NCBI GenBank assembly: GCA_002479415.1
Contig: DLMZ01000006.1
Location: forward strand, 31,523 to 44,686
Source: Firmicutes bacterium UBA7523
GTDB taxonomy: Bacteria; Bacillota; Dethiobacteria; Dethiobacterales; Dethiobacteraceae
DNA length: 13,164 bases
Direction: 5' to 3'
Position 1 is the first letter of the stretch. Each line of letters begins with the position of its first letter. Positions 6,116 to 13,164 of this stretch are shown here, one piece after another. Position numbers and translations under genes: made by a program. The notes under the pieces were generated by a model. That model was not told the DNA's origin. It was given only the letters and a program-made list of their open reading frames with translations, and did not search any database.

Positions 6116-7225
6116 CTAGTGTACAAAAAAATCGCGCGACATTTCTTCTGTTAATGCCCAGACTCCCCCGGTAACCAGGGAATGCCCTCCCAGCATAACA
6201 GGAATACCGCAGTTTTGCGCCGCTTCTGTAAATTCCCGGACAAAACCATCTTCAATTTCCTGATATCTGCCAAGGTCCGAATAAAAACGATCGGCATCGC
6301 TTAAAGGTCGCTTTTGATGGGCAAATATTACCCGGGTGTCAATTAATGCGGCGCGAGAAGTTCTTGACAAATATTCAAAGAAGCGGGCCGGGCCGATTTC
6401 ATCCAGCCAATATCCCAGCAGAGAAACTGCTTCGCCCCGCTCAAGCCGCCCCAAAGCTTTCATTCCCCGCTCCTCGGAAAAAACCCGGAGCCTTACCTTT
6501 AAGCAATGGTTAATCCTGGCTATGGCCGGAGCGCCTACCCGGCCGATTAGCGCTAGCTCCTCATAATCCCGGCGCAATACTTCCTTCAGCTTTAACACAG
6601 AGGTCAGGTTTAAGTCCAGCTTGTCCAGCTCAGCACGGAGCTTAGGTCCGCCAAAGGGTGAAGAAGCCAGAATCAACAAGTCTGACGGTGTATCTATATC
6701 AAACTGGCTCCCCAGCGTTAAAGGCAACAGTTTTTGTTTAAAGCGTACATCATAACGAAGCAGCAAAGGCAAAGCATTGTCTGTGGCCGGCAGAGGATAG
6801 CGTCCTAGCACCGAAGCAGGATTAAATGCGACCATATCTGCAGACTGCACATTGTTTGTAACATAGCAGCCTTCTTTTTCCGCTGCAAGCCTACAAGCTA
6901 AAGCCAATTCCTCCGGCTGTATTAAAGGAACTGCTGCCCCTCCAAGGTAAAGCAGTTTTTTTATTTTATGCCGTTCTATCATTTCTAGGAGCTGCCGGCC
7001 AAAATGAAAGTTTGCTGGGGAAATAAGGTTTATCTCTACAAAAATTTTGCCTTCCACAGCTAGTCTGTTCAGCTCGGAGCGGTTAGTAAACAGAAAGATT
7101 CTATTAATCTCCGGCAGTGCAGAAAGTTTTGCCAGATTATCCTCCAGCGCGGCGTGTCTAACCTTTACCAGCATTTCTTCCGGCAGGCTTTTTGCTTCGC
7201 TGCCTTCGAAGATTATTACATCCAC
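6116..7225 (-). CDS. Hypothetical protein with nucleotidyltransferase-like (MobA/CofC-type) motif and extra C-terminal domain
   Basis: The protein has 369 residues from GTG 7225, with AGGGG about 9 bases upstream. The N-terminal half resembles an alpha/beta nucleotidyltransferase fold of the MobA/CofC kind: LLYLGGAAVPLI (about 91-102) sits where these enzymes carry GG-based turns, and FDIDTPSDLLIL (about 175-186) matches their DIDTPEDL signature. The usual N-terminal nucleotide-binding loop (L-GG-S-RMG) is not visible, so catalysis is uncertain. The C-terminal part (about 200-369) is unlike known transferases and contains ARFFEYLSRTSRAALIDTRVI and GIPVMLGGHSLVTGGVWAL. It lies between hpf and an unrecognised gene. 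It could be a degenerate transferase or a binding protein. Substrate unknown. Confidence 0.72.
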   Translation of the reverse strand: MDVIIFEGSEAKSLPEEMLVKVRHAALEDNLAKLSALPEINRIFLFTNRSELNRLAVEGKIFVEINLISPANFHFGRQLLEMIERHKIKKLLYLGGAAVPLIQPEELALACRLAAEKEGCYVTNNVQSADMVAFNPASVLGRYPLPATDNALPLLLRYDVRFKQKLLPLTLGSQFDIDTPSDLLILASSPFGGPKLRAELDKLDLNLTSVLKLKEVLRRDYEELALIGRVGAPAIARINHCLKVRLRVFSEERGMKALGRLERGEAVSLLGYWLDEIGPARFFEYLSRTSRAALIDTRVIFAHQKRPLSDADRFYSDLGRYQEIEDGFVREFTEAAQNCGIPVMLGGHSLVTGGVWALTEEMSRDFFVH

Positions 7226-7294
7226 TCCATAAAGCCCCTTTCTTATTTTGACAGAGCATTTTTCCCCGTTTATCTATTTACCGATATAATAAGC

Positions 7295-7318
7295 TGAAGC
7301 CGGCTGGCGCCGGCTTCA
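7295..7318 (-). terminator. Palindromic GC-rich hairpin downstream of hpf
   Basis: A perfect 10-bp stem (7295-7304 with 7309-7318) surrounds the 4-base loop TGGC, 7 bases past the hpf stop codon. It is followed on the minus strand by GCTTATTATAT, only a weak U-tract. It probably ends or trims the hpf transcript, but read-through into the next gene is possible. Confidence 0.6.
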
Positions 7319-7325
7319 TTTTGCT

Positions 7326-7856
7326 TTACTTTAGAGTAGACTCTATTAATCCGTACCTGCCGTCTTTACGGCGGTAAACGACTCCGATATCATCTGTATC
7401 CGCATTGGCAAACACATAGAAGTCATGGCCAAGCAAATTCATCTGCAGCACCGCCTCCTCAACAGGCATGGGCTTAACAGAAAACCGCTTTGTCCTGACA
7501 ATCTCCATTTCGTTTTCTTCCTGAACCTTGGGCAACTCACTAATAGCTTTAATGCCAGCTCCCTGGCGGACTTTGCGATTAATTCTTGTTTTATATTTAG
7601 CAATCTGCCTTTCCAGCTTATCTACCACCAAGTCTATTGATGCATACATATCGTTAGTAGCTTCTTCAGCTCGCAGAATCATTCCGTTAATTGCCACAGT
7701 TACTTCTACCTTATGCAAATCCCTTTCTACATTAAGAGTTGCTTGAACTTCAGCGTCAACATCAAAATATTTGTCAACCTTGCTTACTCTTTTTTCCACA
7801 TGAGCCTTTAATGCATCAGTTAAATCAATGTTCTTTCCTCTAATTGTTAATATCAT
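7326..7856 (-). CDS. hpf: Ribosome hibernation promoting factor, long form
   Basis: Long HPF binds the decoding region of 30S subunits and pairs two 70S ribosomes into inactive 100S dimers in starved or stationary cells. The 176-residue length fits the long form. The N-terminal domain (about 1-100) begins MILTIRGKNIDLTDALKAHV and includes VERDLHKVEVTVAINGMILRAEE. The C-terminal dimerisation domain (about 118-176) has VRTKRFSVKPMPVEEAVLQM, LLGHDFYVFANADT and VVYRRKDGRYGLIE. The start ATG 7856 follows AAGGAG at 9 bases. It has its own candidate promoter at 8002-7994 and a GC-rich hairpin after the stop. In B. subtilis hpf sits directly before secA; here five further protein-coding ORFs intervene. 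Confidence 0.96.
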   Translation of the reverse strand: MILTIRGKNIDLTDALKAHVEKRVSKVDKYFDVDAEVQATLNVERDLHKVEVTVAINGMILRAEEATNDMYASIDLVVDKLERQIAKYKTRINRKVRQGAGIKAISELPKVQEENEMEIVRTKRFSVKPMPVEEAVLQMNLLGHDFYVFANADTDDIGVVYRRKDGRYGLIESTLK

Positions 7857-7944
7857 CTAGCTCATCTCCTTCCAGCTTTTTATTATTATTCCTCTTTAAC
7901 AAAGGAAAATCCTTCATTGGGAATACTAAGAAGCAATAAAAAAA

Positions 7945-7970
7945 TTAAAAATCACCCCTGAAGGGCAATC
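7945..7970 (-). terminator. Weak hairpin and long U-rich tract between comFC and hpf
   Basis: CCC TTCA GGG (7967-7958) forms only a 3-bp stem but is followed by TTTTTAATTTTTTTT on the minus strand. It may weakly terminate comFC transcription or act in the hpf leader. The short stem makes this a low-confidence call. Confidence 0.3.
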
Positions 7971-7993
7971 TTAAGAACTACTCATTAAATTAT

Positions 7994-8002
7994 ATTATAA
8001 CA
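7994..8002 (-). promoter_or_regulatory. Extended -10 promoter candidate for hpf
   Basis: The minus strand reads TGTTATAAT, an extended -10 box with a perfect TATAAT (7999-7994) just after the comFC stop. No good -35 box is visible at 17 bases, which extended -10 promoters tolerate. Transcription would start near 7987 and give an hpf leader of about 130 bases. Confidence 0.5.
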
Positions 8003-8016
8003 GGTTTTTATTTATA

Positions 8017-8712
8017 CTATCGGCCCACTACTGCCAGATAAACGCTATCAGCGCCGGCGAAAAGCAGCGTTTCCGCCGCATTATGAGCGGTAGCTCCCGT
8101 AGTTAGCAAGTCATCAACCAAAAGGATGTTGCCGGACAATGCCACACAGGAAGACGGCGCAAACGCATCCCTCACATTATCCCAGCGACTCATGGAATCC
8201 AGCTTAGTCTGGCTAATAGTAGCCCTGGTCCTAATCAAATGCCGTTGCACAGGAAGCTGTAAATCTGCGGCAATTACCTCCGCCAACAAGAACGCCTGGT
8301 CATAGCCCCGCTCCGCCAATCTGAGCGGGTGCAGGGGAACAGGAACAACTGCTTTAAAATTCGGCCAGTTGCACCGTTTTATTTGGCCTGCGGCAAGCCT
8401 GCCCAAGGTATGCGCTAAATGGCGCTTATCTTTGTATTTATATCTATGCACTACCTGTTTTAAATTTCCCCGGTACACATTTAACGCACAAGCTCCTTTG
8501 AATGCAAAAAAACGGCCGTGGCAAACGGGACAGAAGCGCTCTTGCTTTAAAAGCGGGTGAGAACACCGCGAACAGCACTGCCGCGGATCCAGCAATCCGT
8601 CATAGCAGCTTTGGCAAATTTCCACGCCTTGCTGTTCACAATCCAGGGGGCCGCGGCAGAAGATACAGCGCGGGGGGAAGAATAAATCGAGCAAAGGGGT
8701 TAACAGCTTCAT
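8017..8712 (-). CDS. comFC: ComFC-family phosphoribosyltransferase-like competence protein
   Basis: ComFC takes part in DNA uptake during natural transformation in Bacillus and Streptococcus, working with the ComFA helicase; homologues are found widely even in species not known to be competent. The protein has 231 residues, normal for the family. The N-terminus carries zinc-finger cysteines (CIFC at 16-19, CQSC at 33-36, CCSRC at 46-50, CPVC at 61-64). Next come YKYKDKRHLA and VVPVPLHPLRLAERGYDQA (about 122-140), typical of ComFC. The phosphoribosyl-pyrophosphate loop is ILLVDDLLTTGAT (about 196-208). The start ATG 8712 has AAAGGAG 7 bases upstream, overlapping the recD2 stop, so both genes are likely one operon. 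No comFA is in the window. Confidence 0.93.
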   Translation of the reverse strand: MKLLTPLLDLFFPPRCIFCRGPLDCEQQGVEICQSCYDGLLDPRQCCSRCSHPLLKQERFCPVCHGRFFAFKGACALNVYRGNLKQVVHRYKYKDKRHLAHTLGRLAAGQIKRCNWPNFKAVVPVPLHPLRLAERGYDQAFLLAEVIAADLQLPVQRHLIRTRATISQTKLDSMSRWDNVRDAFAPSSCVALSGNILLVDDLLTTGATAHNAAETLLFAGADSVYLAVVGR

Positions 8713-8724
8713 TGCACAACTCCT

Positions 8725-10899
8725 TTACAGTGCCTCAGCGGCTAGGCGAGCCGCCAAACGGGTATAACGTTCCTCAACTTTATTGTTCCTTACCGCAATG
8801 GCCAAAGCTTTTTTTGTGCCAATTAGCACGACCAGCTCTTTGGCACGGGTAATTGCGGTATAGAGCAGATTTCTTTGCAAGAGGATATAGTGCTGAGTAA
8901 CAACAGGGATAACTACAATGGGATATTCGCTTCCTTGGCTCTTATGTACAGACACGGCGTAAGAAAGAACCAACTCATCCAGTTCAGCCTGGTCATAAAC
9001 CACTTCTCGCGCTCCGCCCACATCGGGGAAGAGCACGTTGATTTCGCCGTCCTCTCTGTTTATATGTGTTATTCGGCCAATATCGCCGTTATATACCTCT
9101 TTCTGATAGTTGTTCTTAATCTGCATAACCTTGTCTCCCAAACGGAAAACAACATTCCTTGAGCGCATTTCAGGCTTATGAGAAGCGGCGGGGTTTAGTT
9201 CACGCTGAAGAAGCAAATTCAGGTTTTCCACGCCAAGAGTGTTGCGACGCATAGGGCTTAAAACCTGTATATCATTTATAGCATCCTTGTTTTTGTATTC
9301 AGGCAAGCGGCGGCTGCAAAGGTCCAAAATCTTTTCCAAGATTTTTTCAGGCTCGCTTTCATTGAGAAAGTAAAAATCATTGGCTGCATCTTTAAGCTGG
9401 GGCATTTGACCGGTGTTTACCAAATGTGCATTGGCAATAATGGCGCTTTGACCTGCCTGACGGAAGATTTGCTTCAGCCTGGCAACGGGAACGGCTCCTG
9501 AAGAGATAATATCACGGAGTATATTCCCCGGCCCCACCGATGGCAGCTGGTCCATATCTCCCACTAAAATTAATTTGCAGCCGGAGGGAATTGCTTTGAG
9601 CAAATGATAAAACAACGCCTGATCCACCATGGACATTTCGTCAACAATGACCACATGAGCTTTAAGTGGCCTGTCTTCATCCCGCTGAAAGCGGTAGCCT
9701 TTGCCTTCAATATTAGTAAACTCCAGCAATCTATGGATTGTTTTTGCTTCTACTCCTGTGGCTTCCGTCATACGTTTTGCCGCGCGCCCTGTGGGAGCCG
9801 CCAGCATAACCTCCAGGCCCATGCCGAGAAATAACGACAGCAGCGAGCAAATGGTGGTGGTTTTACCTGTGCCAGGGCCGCCTGTTACTACCAACAACCC
9901 TGTATTTATGGCGCTGTGTACAGCTTCCCGCTGTTCAGGCGCCAAGCTGTGCTCCGAATTTTCCAAAGAAGGCAGCTCTAGGTTATTATAAGCCGGCGGG
10001 AACTCGGCAATTTCCCTAAGCCTCTTAGCCGTATACAGCTCCGCGTAGTATAACGGAGCCAGATAAACCGCATCTTCTGCCTCCGCATCAAATACCAGCT
10101 GTCCTTCCCTCATTAAACGTCCCAGCTGCTGCTCCACAGACTCATGGGATAGCGTAGAATCCTCCGCAGTTAAAGCCGTCATGATTCGTTTAATCAACTC
10201 CGCCTGCGGCAGATATATATGACCTTCATCCTGCGCTTTATTAAGCAGAAACAAGATAGCAGCCCGAATTCTCTCGGGAGAATCTGGTGAAATCCCCATC
10301 TCCAGCGCTACCTTATCCGCGGTACGAAAACCGATGCCAAACACATCCTCCGCCAAGCGGTACGGATTTTCGCTGACAACCTTAACTGTCTCATCCCCGT
10401 ATTTTTTATATATTCTTCCTGCGTAACCGGTGCTGACTCCGTAGCTTTGCAAGAAAGCCATGACATTCATAACCTCCAGCCGCTCCTGCAAGCTGGCACC
10501 AATCATTGCTGCTTTCTTTTCTCCGATACCTTCTATTTCTGTCAGCTTAATGGGGTTATGTTCAATAACATCCAGCGCTTCCATACCGAAGCGCTCAACA
10601 ATTTTCTCAGCGGTAGCCGGCCCTACCCCTTTAATTAGGCCTGAAGATAAAAAGCGCTGAATGCCTAAAATGTTGTGAGGCATAGCGATCTCATAGCCGC
10701 TTACTTGAAACTGGCGGCCATATTCAGAGTGATGGCGCCAATCTCCCTGCAGACGCAAGCGCTCACCCGCACTAAAACGAGGCATATTCCCGATAATTGT
10801 ATATAACACATCATCATTGCCGCGCAGCCGAGCCACCATAAACATTGTAGAATCGTTATAATATGTAATTCGTTCTAAGCTGCCCTCCAGAGCTTGCAT
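8725..10899 (-). CDS. recD2: RecD2-type ATP-dependent DNA helicase (SF1B)
   Basis: RecD2 is a 5'-3' DNA helicase of RecBC-lacking bacteria, linked to DNA repair and replication-fork maintenance. The protein has 724 residues, typical for the family. The N-terminal extension that separates RecD2 from RecD is present, with helix-hairpin-helix motifs LIKGVGPATAEKIVERFG (about 88-105), EIEGIGEKKAAMI (about 121-133) and FGIGFRTADKVA (about 187-198). The helicase core has Walker A (GGPGTGKTTT, about 340-349), APTGRAAKRM (about 368-377), Walker B (VIVDEMSMVD, about 417-426), GDMDQLPSVGPG, SYAVSVHKSQGSEYP (about 646-660) and LLYTAITRAKELVVL (about 678-692). ATG 10899 follows GGAGG at 7 bases. The gene lies downstream of a strong terminator, so it should have its own promoter in 10900-11005; none is clear-cut. 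Confidence 0.96.
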   Translation of the reverse strand: MQALEGSLERITYYNDSTMFMVARLRGNDDVLYTIIGNMPRFSAGERLRLQGDWRHHSEYGRQFQVSGYEIAMPHNILGIQRFLSSGLIKGVGPATAEKIVERFGMEALDVIEHNPIKLTEIEGIGEKKAAMIGASLQERLEVMNVMAFLQSYGVSTGYAGRIYKKYGDETVKVVSENPYRLAEDVFGIGFRTADKVALEMGISPDSPERIRAAILFLLNKAQDEGHIYLPQAELIKRIMTALTAEDSTLSHESVEQQLGRLMREGQLVFDAEAEDAVYLAPLYYAELYTAKRLREIAEFPPAYNNLELPSLENSEHSLAPEQREAVHSAINTGLLVVTGGPGTGKTTTICSLLSLFLGMGLEVMLAAPTGRAAKRMTEATGVEAKTIHRLLEFTNIEGKGYRFQRDEDRPLKAHVVIVDEMSMVDQALFYHLLKAIPSGCKLILVGDMDQLPSVGPGNILRDIISSGAVPVARLKQIFRQAGQSAIIANAHLVNTGQMPQLKDAANDFYFLNESEPEKILEKILDLCSRRLPEYKNKDAINDIQVLSPMRRNTLGVENLNLLLQRELNPAASHKPEMRSRNVVFRLGDKVMQIKNNYQKEVYNGDIGRITHINREDGEINVLFPDVGGAREVVYDQAELDELVLSYAVSVHKSQGSEYPIVVIPVVTQHYILLQRNLLYTAITRAKELVVLIGTKKALAIAVRNNKVEERYTRLAARLAAEAL

Positions 10900-11005
10900 A
10901 GCGTCCCCTCCGCTAAGAAATATTCAACACTTGCAATACGGTTCCTGCAAAAAATAAAACATTCGATCTGCAAACCGCTTCTTCACGGGAAGTGAGACAA
11001 GTTTC

Positions 11006-11051
11006 GGCATTAAAAGACGCTGCATCTAAATGAGCAGCGTCTTTTAATGCC
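11006..11051 (-). terminator. Strong terminator after DUF2922 gene (18-bp perfect stem)
   Basis: The arms 11006-11023 and 11034-11051 are perfectly complementary over 18 bp around a 10-base loop. The stem core AAAAGACGCTGC/GCAGCGTCTTTT carries A and U tracts on both sides, the form of a bidirectional terminator. It starts 10 bases past the DUF2922 stop and separates that unit from recD2. Confidence 0.85.
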
Positions 11052-11060
11052 TTATTATTT

Positions 11061-11282
11061 TTAGGCGAAATCAGCAATATCTTCAATCTCTCGAGAGACT
11101 AATCGTGCCCTTACTTTTTCAGTTAAGGACCCACCTGAACTCTGAAAGATATCCTTTGCTATTAATTCATCCATAACTGCAGCAATGTCGGCTTCAGTCA
11201 AATCTTCCCTAGGAGAAGCCAGCTGCAGATTAAACAAACGGCCTTCTTCATTACGAAAAGTTAATTGCAACGTCTTTTCCAT
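11061..11282 (-). CDS. DUF2922 family small protein
   Basis: This 73-residue protein matches the DUF2922 pattern: KTLQLTFRNEEGRLFNLQLA, PREDLTEADIAAVMDELI and the ending EKVRARLVSREIEDIADF. The family is common in Firmicutes, usually next to a DUF1659 gene as here, and its function is unknown. ATG 11282 follows GGGAGGTG, a strong ribosome binding site. It starts 28 bases after the DUF1659 stop and ends just before a strong terminator, so the pair is one transcript. No membrane segment is visible. The YvrJ-like membrane peptide that often accompanies the pair was not found. Confidence 0.87.
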   Translation of the reverse strand: MEKTLQLTFRNEEGRLFNLQLASPREDLTEADIAAVMDELIAKDIFQSSGGSLTEKVRARLVSREIEDIADFA

Positions 11283-11310
11283 CTACTCACCTCCCTTCAC
11301 CGTTAAATAC

Positions 11311-11538
11311 TTACTCTTCTTCGCTTAACTGACCTTCGTCAATACGCTTGATAACTTTTACGGGCAGAGATTGCAGCGAAAAAACAGAATGCACTATATC
11401 ATACAAGTCCTGATTTGAAGTATCAGGCTTAATACGAGCCAGCATGCGATTGACATAAATGGGATTTCCCAAATCATCAACACCATCCTGCAGCCTTACC
11501 TGACAACGTGTTTGATAATTATTCATAGTAATAGCCAA
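11311..11538 (-). CDS. DUF1659 family small protein
   Basis: This 75-residue protein has the DUF1659 pattern RCQVRLQDGVDDLGNPIY followed by RIKPDTSNQDLYDIVHSVFSL and the ending KVIKRIDEGQLSEEE. The family is found in Firmicutes together with DUF2922, and its function is unknown. The start is TTG 11538-11536, with AGGTG 7 bases upstream; the first ATG is four codons further in and too far from that site. A promoter at 11608-11579 lies 41 bases upstream. Confidence 0.86.
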   Translation of the reverse strand: MAITMNNYQTRCQVRLQDGVDDLGNPIYVNRMLARIKPDTSNQDLYDIVHSVFSLQSLPVKVIKRIDEGQLSEEE

Positions 11539-11578
11539 ATTTGTTCACCTGCCTTTCCTTGACCGCGCGTTCATTCAA

Positions 11579-11608
11579 ATTATAAATGGGTTCCACATAC
11601 TTCGGCAA
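11579..11608 (-). promoter_or_regulatory. Sigma-A-like promoter of the DUF1659-DUF2922 unit
   Basis: On the minus strand TTGCCG (11608-11603) is followed after 18 bases by a perfect TATAAT (11584-11579). It lies between the metK terminator and the DUF1659 start, giving a leader of about 35 bases. Confidence 0.6.
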
Positions 11609-11631
11609 ATTCCGACTTTGGCCAAAAATCA

Positions 11632-11670
11632 AGAAAATACTGCCCCGAAACTGAAAGTCGGAGCAGTATT
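11632..11670 (-). terminator. Intrinsic terminator of metK
   Basis: A 13-bp stem (11670-11658 with 11648-11636, one G-U pair) with a 9-base loop is followed by TTTTC on the minus strand. It lies 88 bases after the metK stop and closes its transcript. Confidence 0.85.
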
Positions 11671-11757
11671 CACCATACAATCATAAAACTATGCTTATTT
11701 TTAGCCAACTTTATCTTTTTTGTTAGAAACTCTGCAAATTAAAAATTAAATTCCTTG

Positions 11758-12954
11758 CTATCTTAAGCCTGCTTCACTGCGCAGCAGTTCAGCTTTGTCA
11801 GTTTTTTCCCACGGAAGGTCTAAATCGTCGCGTCCGAAATGGCCATAAGCTGCAACTTGCTTATAAATAGGACGACGCAAGTCGAGATTTTGAATAATTG
11901 CTGCGGGGCGCAAATCAAAATGTGCAGAAATCAGCCTTTCAATAATTTCTTCAGAAACCTTGGCTGTACCAAACGTTTCTACCATAAGTGAAAGAGGACG
12001 AGCAACACCGATGGCATAGGCAAGCTGAACCTCGCACTTGTCTGCCAACCCTGCAGCCACCACATTTTTAGCCACATAACGGGCGGCATAAGCGGCGGAA
12101 CGATCTACCTTTGTGGGATCCTTGCCGGAAAATGCGCCGCCGCCGTGACGAGCATACCCGCCATATGTATCCACAATGATTTTTCGACCGGTAAGCCCGG
12201 CATCTCCCTGTGGTCCGCCCACAACAAAACGCCCGGTGGGATTCACATAAAAAAGCGTATCCTTGTCCAAATATTCTGCAGGAACTATCGGTCGCACAAC
12301 AGCCTCAATAATATCACTTTTGATTTTTTGCAGTTCAACATCTTCCCGATGCTGCGAAGAAACAACAATTGTATTAATCCCAACCGGCTTGCCGTCCTCG
12401 TATTTAACGGTTACCTGAGTTTTTCCGTCAGGGCGCAGATAGGGAAGAATGCGGGCTTTGCGTACTTCAGCCAAGCGTCGCGCCAGCTTGTGGGCCATCG
12501 AAATAGGTAAAGGCATTAGCTCCGGAGTTTCATTACAAGCATAGCCAAACATCATACCTTGGTCACCGGCTCCAATTGCCTCCAGTTCCTCATCGGTATA
12601 TCTATTTTCCTTTGCTTCCAAGCAACGGTCTACTCCCATGGCTATATCGGGAGACTGCTCGTCTATGGCTGTTAAGACGGCACAGGTATCACCATCAAAG
12701 CCGTATTTAGCCCTTGTGTAACCAATATCCTTAACTGTTTCGCGCACAATCTTTGGGATATCCACATAACAAGAGGTAGTAATTTCCCCGGCCACCAAAA
12801 CCAGCCCAGTAGTTACCGATGTCTCCGCAGCTACCCGCGCTCTGGAATCATTGCCGATTATAGCATCTAAAATCGCATCAGAAATCTGGTCCGAAACTTT
12901 ATCAGGATGGCCTTCCGTAACCGATTCTGAGGTAAATAAATATTTTTTACCCAT
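11758..12954 (-). CDS. metK: S-adenosylmethionine synthetase
   Basis: MetK makes S-adenosylmethionine from methionine and ATP in the cytoplasm, supplying methyl groups. The protein is about 398 residues, the usual length. Visible motifs are FTSESVTEGHPDKVSDQISD (substrate and metal binding, near the N-terminus), the signature GAGDQGMMFGYA (about 128-139) and the phosphate-binding GGGAFSGKDPTKVDRSAAY (about 271-289). Start choice: AAGGAGG lies only 2 bases before an ATG at 12960 but about 8 bases before the ATG at 12954, so the latter (MGKKYLFTSES) is preferred, and it matches MetK N-termini. A SAM-I riboswitch upstream shuts expression off when the product is abundant. Confidence 0.96.
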   Translation of the reverse strand: MGKKYLFTSESVTEGHPDKVSDQISDAILDAIIGNDSRARVAAETSVTTGLVLVAGEITTSCYVDIPKIVRETVKDIGYTRAKYGFDGDTCAVLTAIDEQSPDIAMGVDRCLEAKENRYTDEELEAIGAGDQGMMFGYACNETPELMPLPISMAHKLARRLAEVRKARILPYLRPDGKTQVTVKYEDGKPVGINTIVVSSQHREDVELQKIKSDIIEAVVRPIVPAEYLDKDTLFYVNPTGRFVVGGPQGDAGLTGRKIIVDTYGGYARHGGGAFSGKDPTKVDRSAAYAARYVAKNVVAAGLADKCEVQLAYAIGVARPLSLMVETFGTAKVSEEIIERLISAHFDLRPAAIIQNLDLRRPIYKQVAAYGHFGRDDLDLPWEKTDKAELLRSEAGLR

Positions 12955-13010
12955 CTTCATCTCCTCCTTAGATTAGGTTGTTCTAATTAAAGCATATTAA
13001 ACATCAACAT

Positions 13011-13043
13011 AAAATAAAAAAACCTCTTTGTATGCAAGAGGTT
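13011..13043 (-). terminator. SAM-controlled terminator of metK leader
   Basis: AACCTCTT (13043-13036) and AAGAGGTT (13028-13021) form an 8-bp stem with a 7-base loop, then TTTTTTT ATTTT. AGAGGT at 13060-13055 can instead pair with ACCTCT (13042-13037), extended by TCC/GGA around an AAAA loop, forming the competing antiterminator. Confidence 0.88.
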
Positions 13044-13060
13044 CCTTTTGGAGTACCTCT

Positions 13061-13164
13061 CCTATCTACCAGGATGTCTGACCACCCTGCTGGAATTAGC
13101 ACCGTTAACATATTGTCCGGTTGCTGAGTTTCATCGGGCCAGTCCCTCCACCTCTCTGGATAAG
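13061..13164 (-). promoter_or_regulatory. SAM-I (S-box) riboswitch aptamer
   Basis: The minus strand carries the S-box core: AGAGAGGTGGAGGGA, then GATGAAACTCAGCAACC, GGTGCTAATTCCAGCA and the closing GATAGG. Helix P1 pairs CTTATC (13164-13159) with GATAGG (13066-13061). SAM binding stabilises P1, keeps its neighbouring AGAGGT from forming the antiterminator, and lets the downstream terminator stop metK transcription. The 5' end of P1 and the promoter may lie past the window edge. Confidence 0.96.

Noticed and set aside
7216..7230. Tiny ATG-to-TAA frame (MEWM) overlapping the start at 7225
   Set aside because: Four codons only; the overlapping GTG opens a 369-codon frame. Translation of the tiny frame cannot be supported.
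8502..8852. 116-codon plus-strand frame across comFC and recD2
   Set aside because: It is antisense to two well-supported genes and shows no family features or ribosome binding site support.
10900..11005. Promoter or LexA-type operator ahead of recD2
   Set aside because: Several TTGCA and AT-rich hexamers occur, but no pair has convincing spacing, and no GAAC-N4-GTTC type site was found.
1..13164. Mobile elements, CRISPR arrays, tRNA or rRNA genes
   Set aside because: No transposase or integrase frame, no regularly spaced repeats, and no tRNA- or rRNA-like sequence was seen on either strand.

Overview
The window reads as chromosomal DNA of a Gram-positive, low-to-medium GC Firmicute, most likely a member of the Clostridia (Peptococcaceae/Syntrophomonadaceae-like). 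The support is an S-box (SAM-I) riboswitch ahead of metK, a DUF1659/DUF2922 pair, long-form HPF, ComFC, RecD2, strong GGAGG-type ribosome binding sites, and a comFC-hpf-secA-prfB gene order recalling Bacillus and Clostridia. The genus call is inference. All genes supported here lie on the minus strand, so transcription runs from high to low coordinates. No mobile element, CRISPR array, tRNA or rRNA was seen.

In order of transcription: (1) 13164-11636 holds a SAM-I riboswitch with its own terminator, metK (S-adenosylmethionine synthetase) and a strong intrinsic terminator. (2) 11608-11006 is a small self-contained unit: a sigma-A-like promoter, a DUF1659 protein with a TTG start, a DUF2922 protein, and an 18-bp perfect-stem terminator. 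(3) 10899-8017 holds recD2 (DNA helicase) and comFC (phosphoribosyltransferase-like competence protein), 12 bases apart. (4) 8002-7295 holds hpf (ribosome hibernation factor) with its own extended -10 promoter and a GC-rich hairpin downstream. (5) 7225-3316 is a less familiar block: a protein with a nucleotidyltransferase-like motif, an unrecognised protein of about 214-220 residues, a structured leader, a 25-codon micro-ORF ending in a terminator-like hairpin, a membrane HD-GYP protein (probable cyclic-di-GMP phosphodiesterase) and a DUF5317 membrane protein. (6) 3234-1 holds secA and the 5' half of prfB, which needs a +1 programmed frameshift at an in-frame TGA.

The core genes serve translation (hpf, prfB), protein export (secA), DNA repair and uptake (recD2, comFC) and methyl-group metabolism (metK). 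The block between hpf and secA interrupts a gene neighbourhood that is tight in Bacillus subtilis. The most interesting stretch is 5110-5322, upstream of the HD-GYP gene: a long imperfect hairpin, a micro-ORF with a strong ribosome binding site, and a GC-stem/U-tract element whose left arm overlaps the end of the micro-ORF. Together they look like a possible attenuation device controlling a cyclic-di-GMP enzyme.
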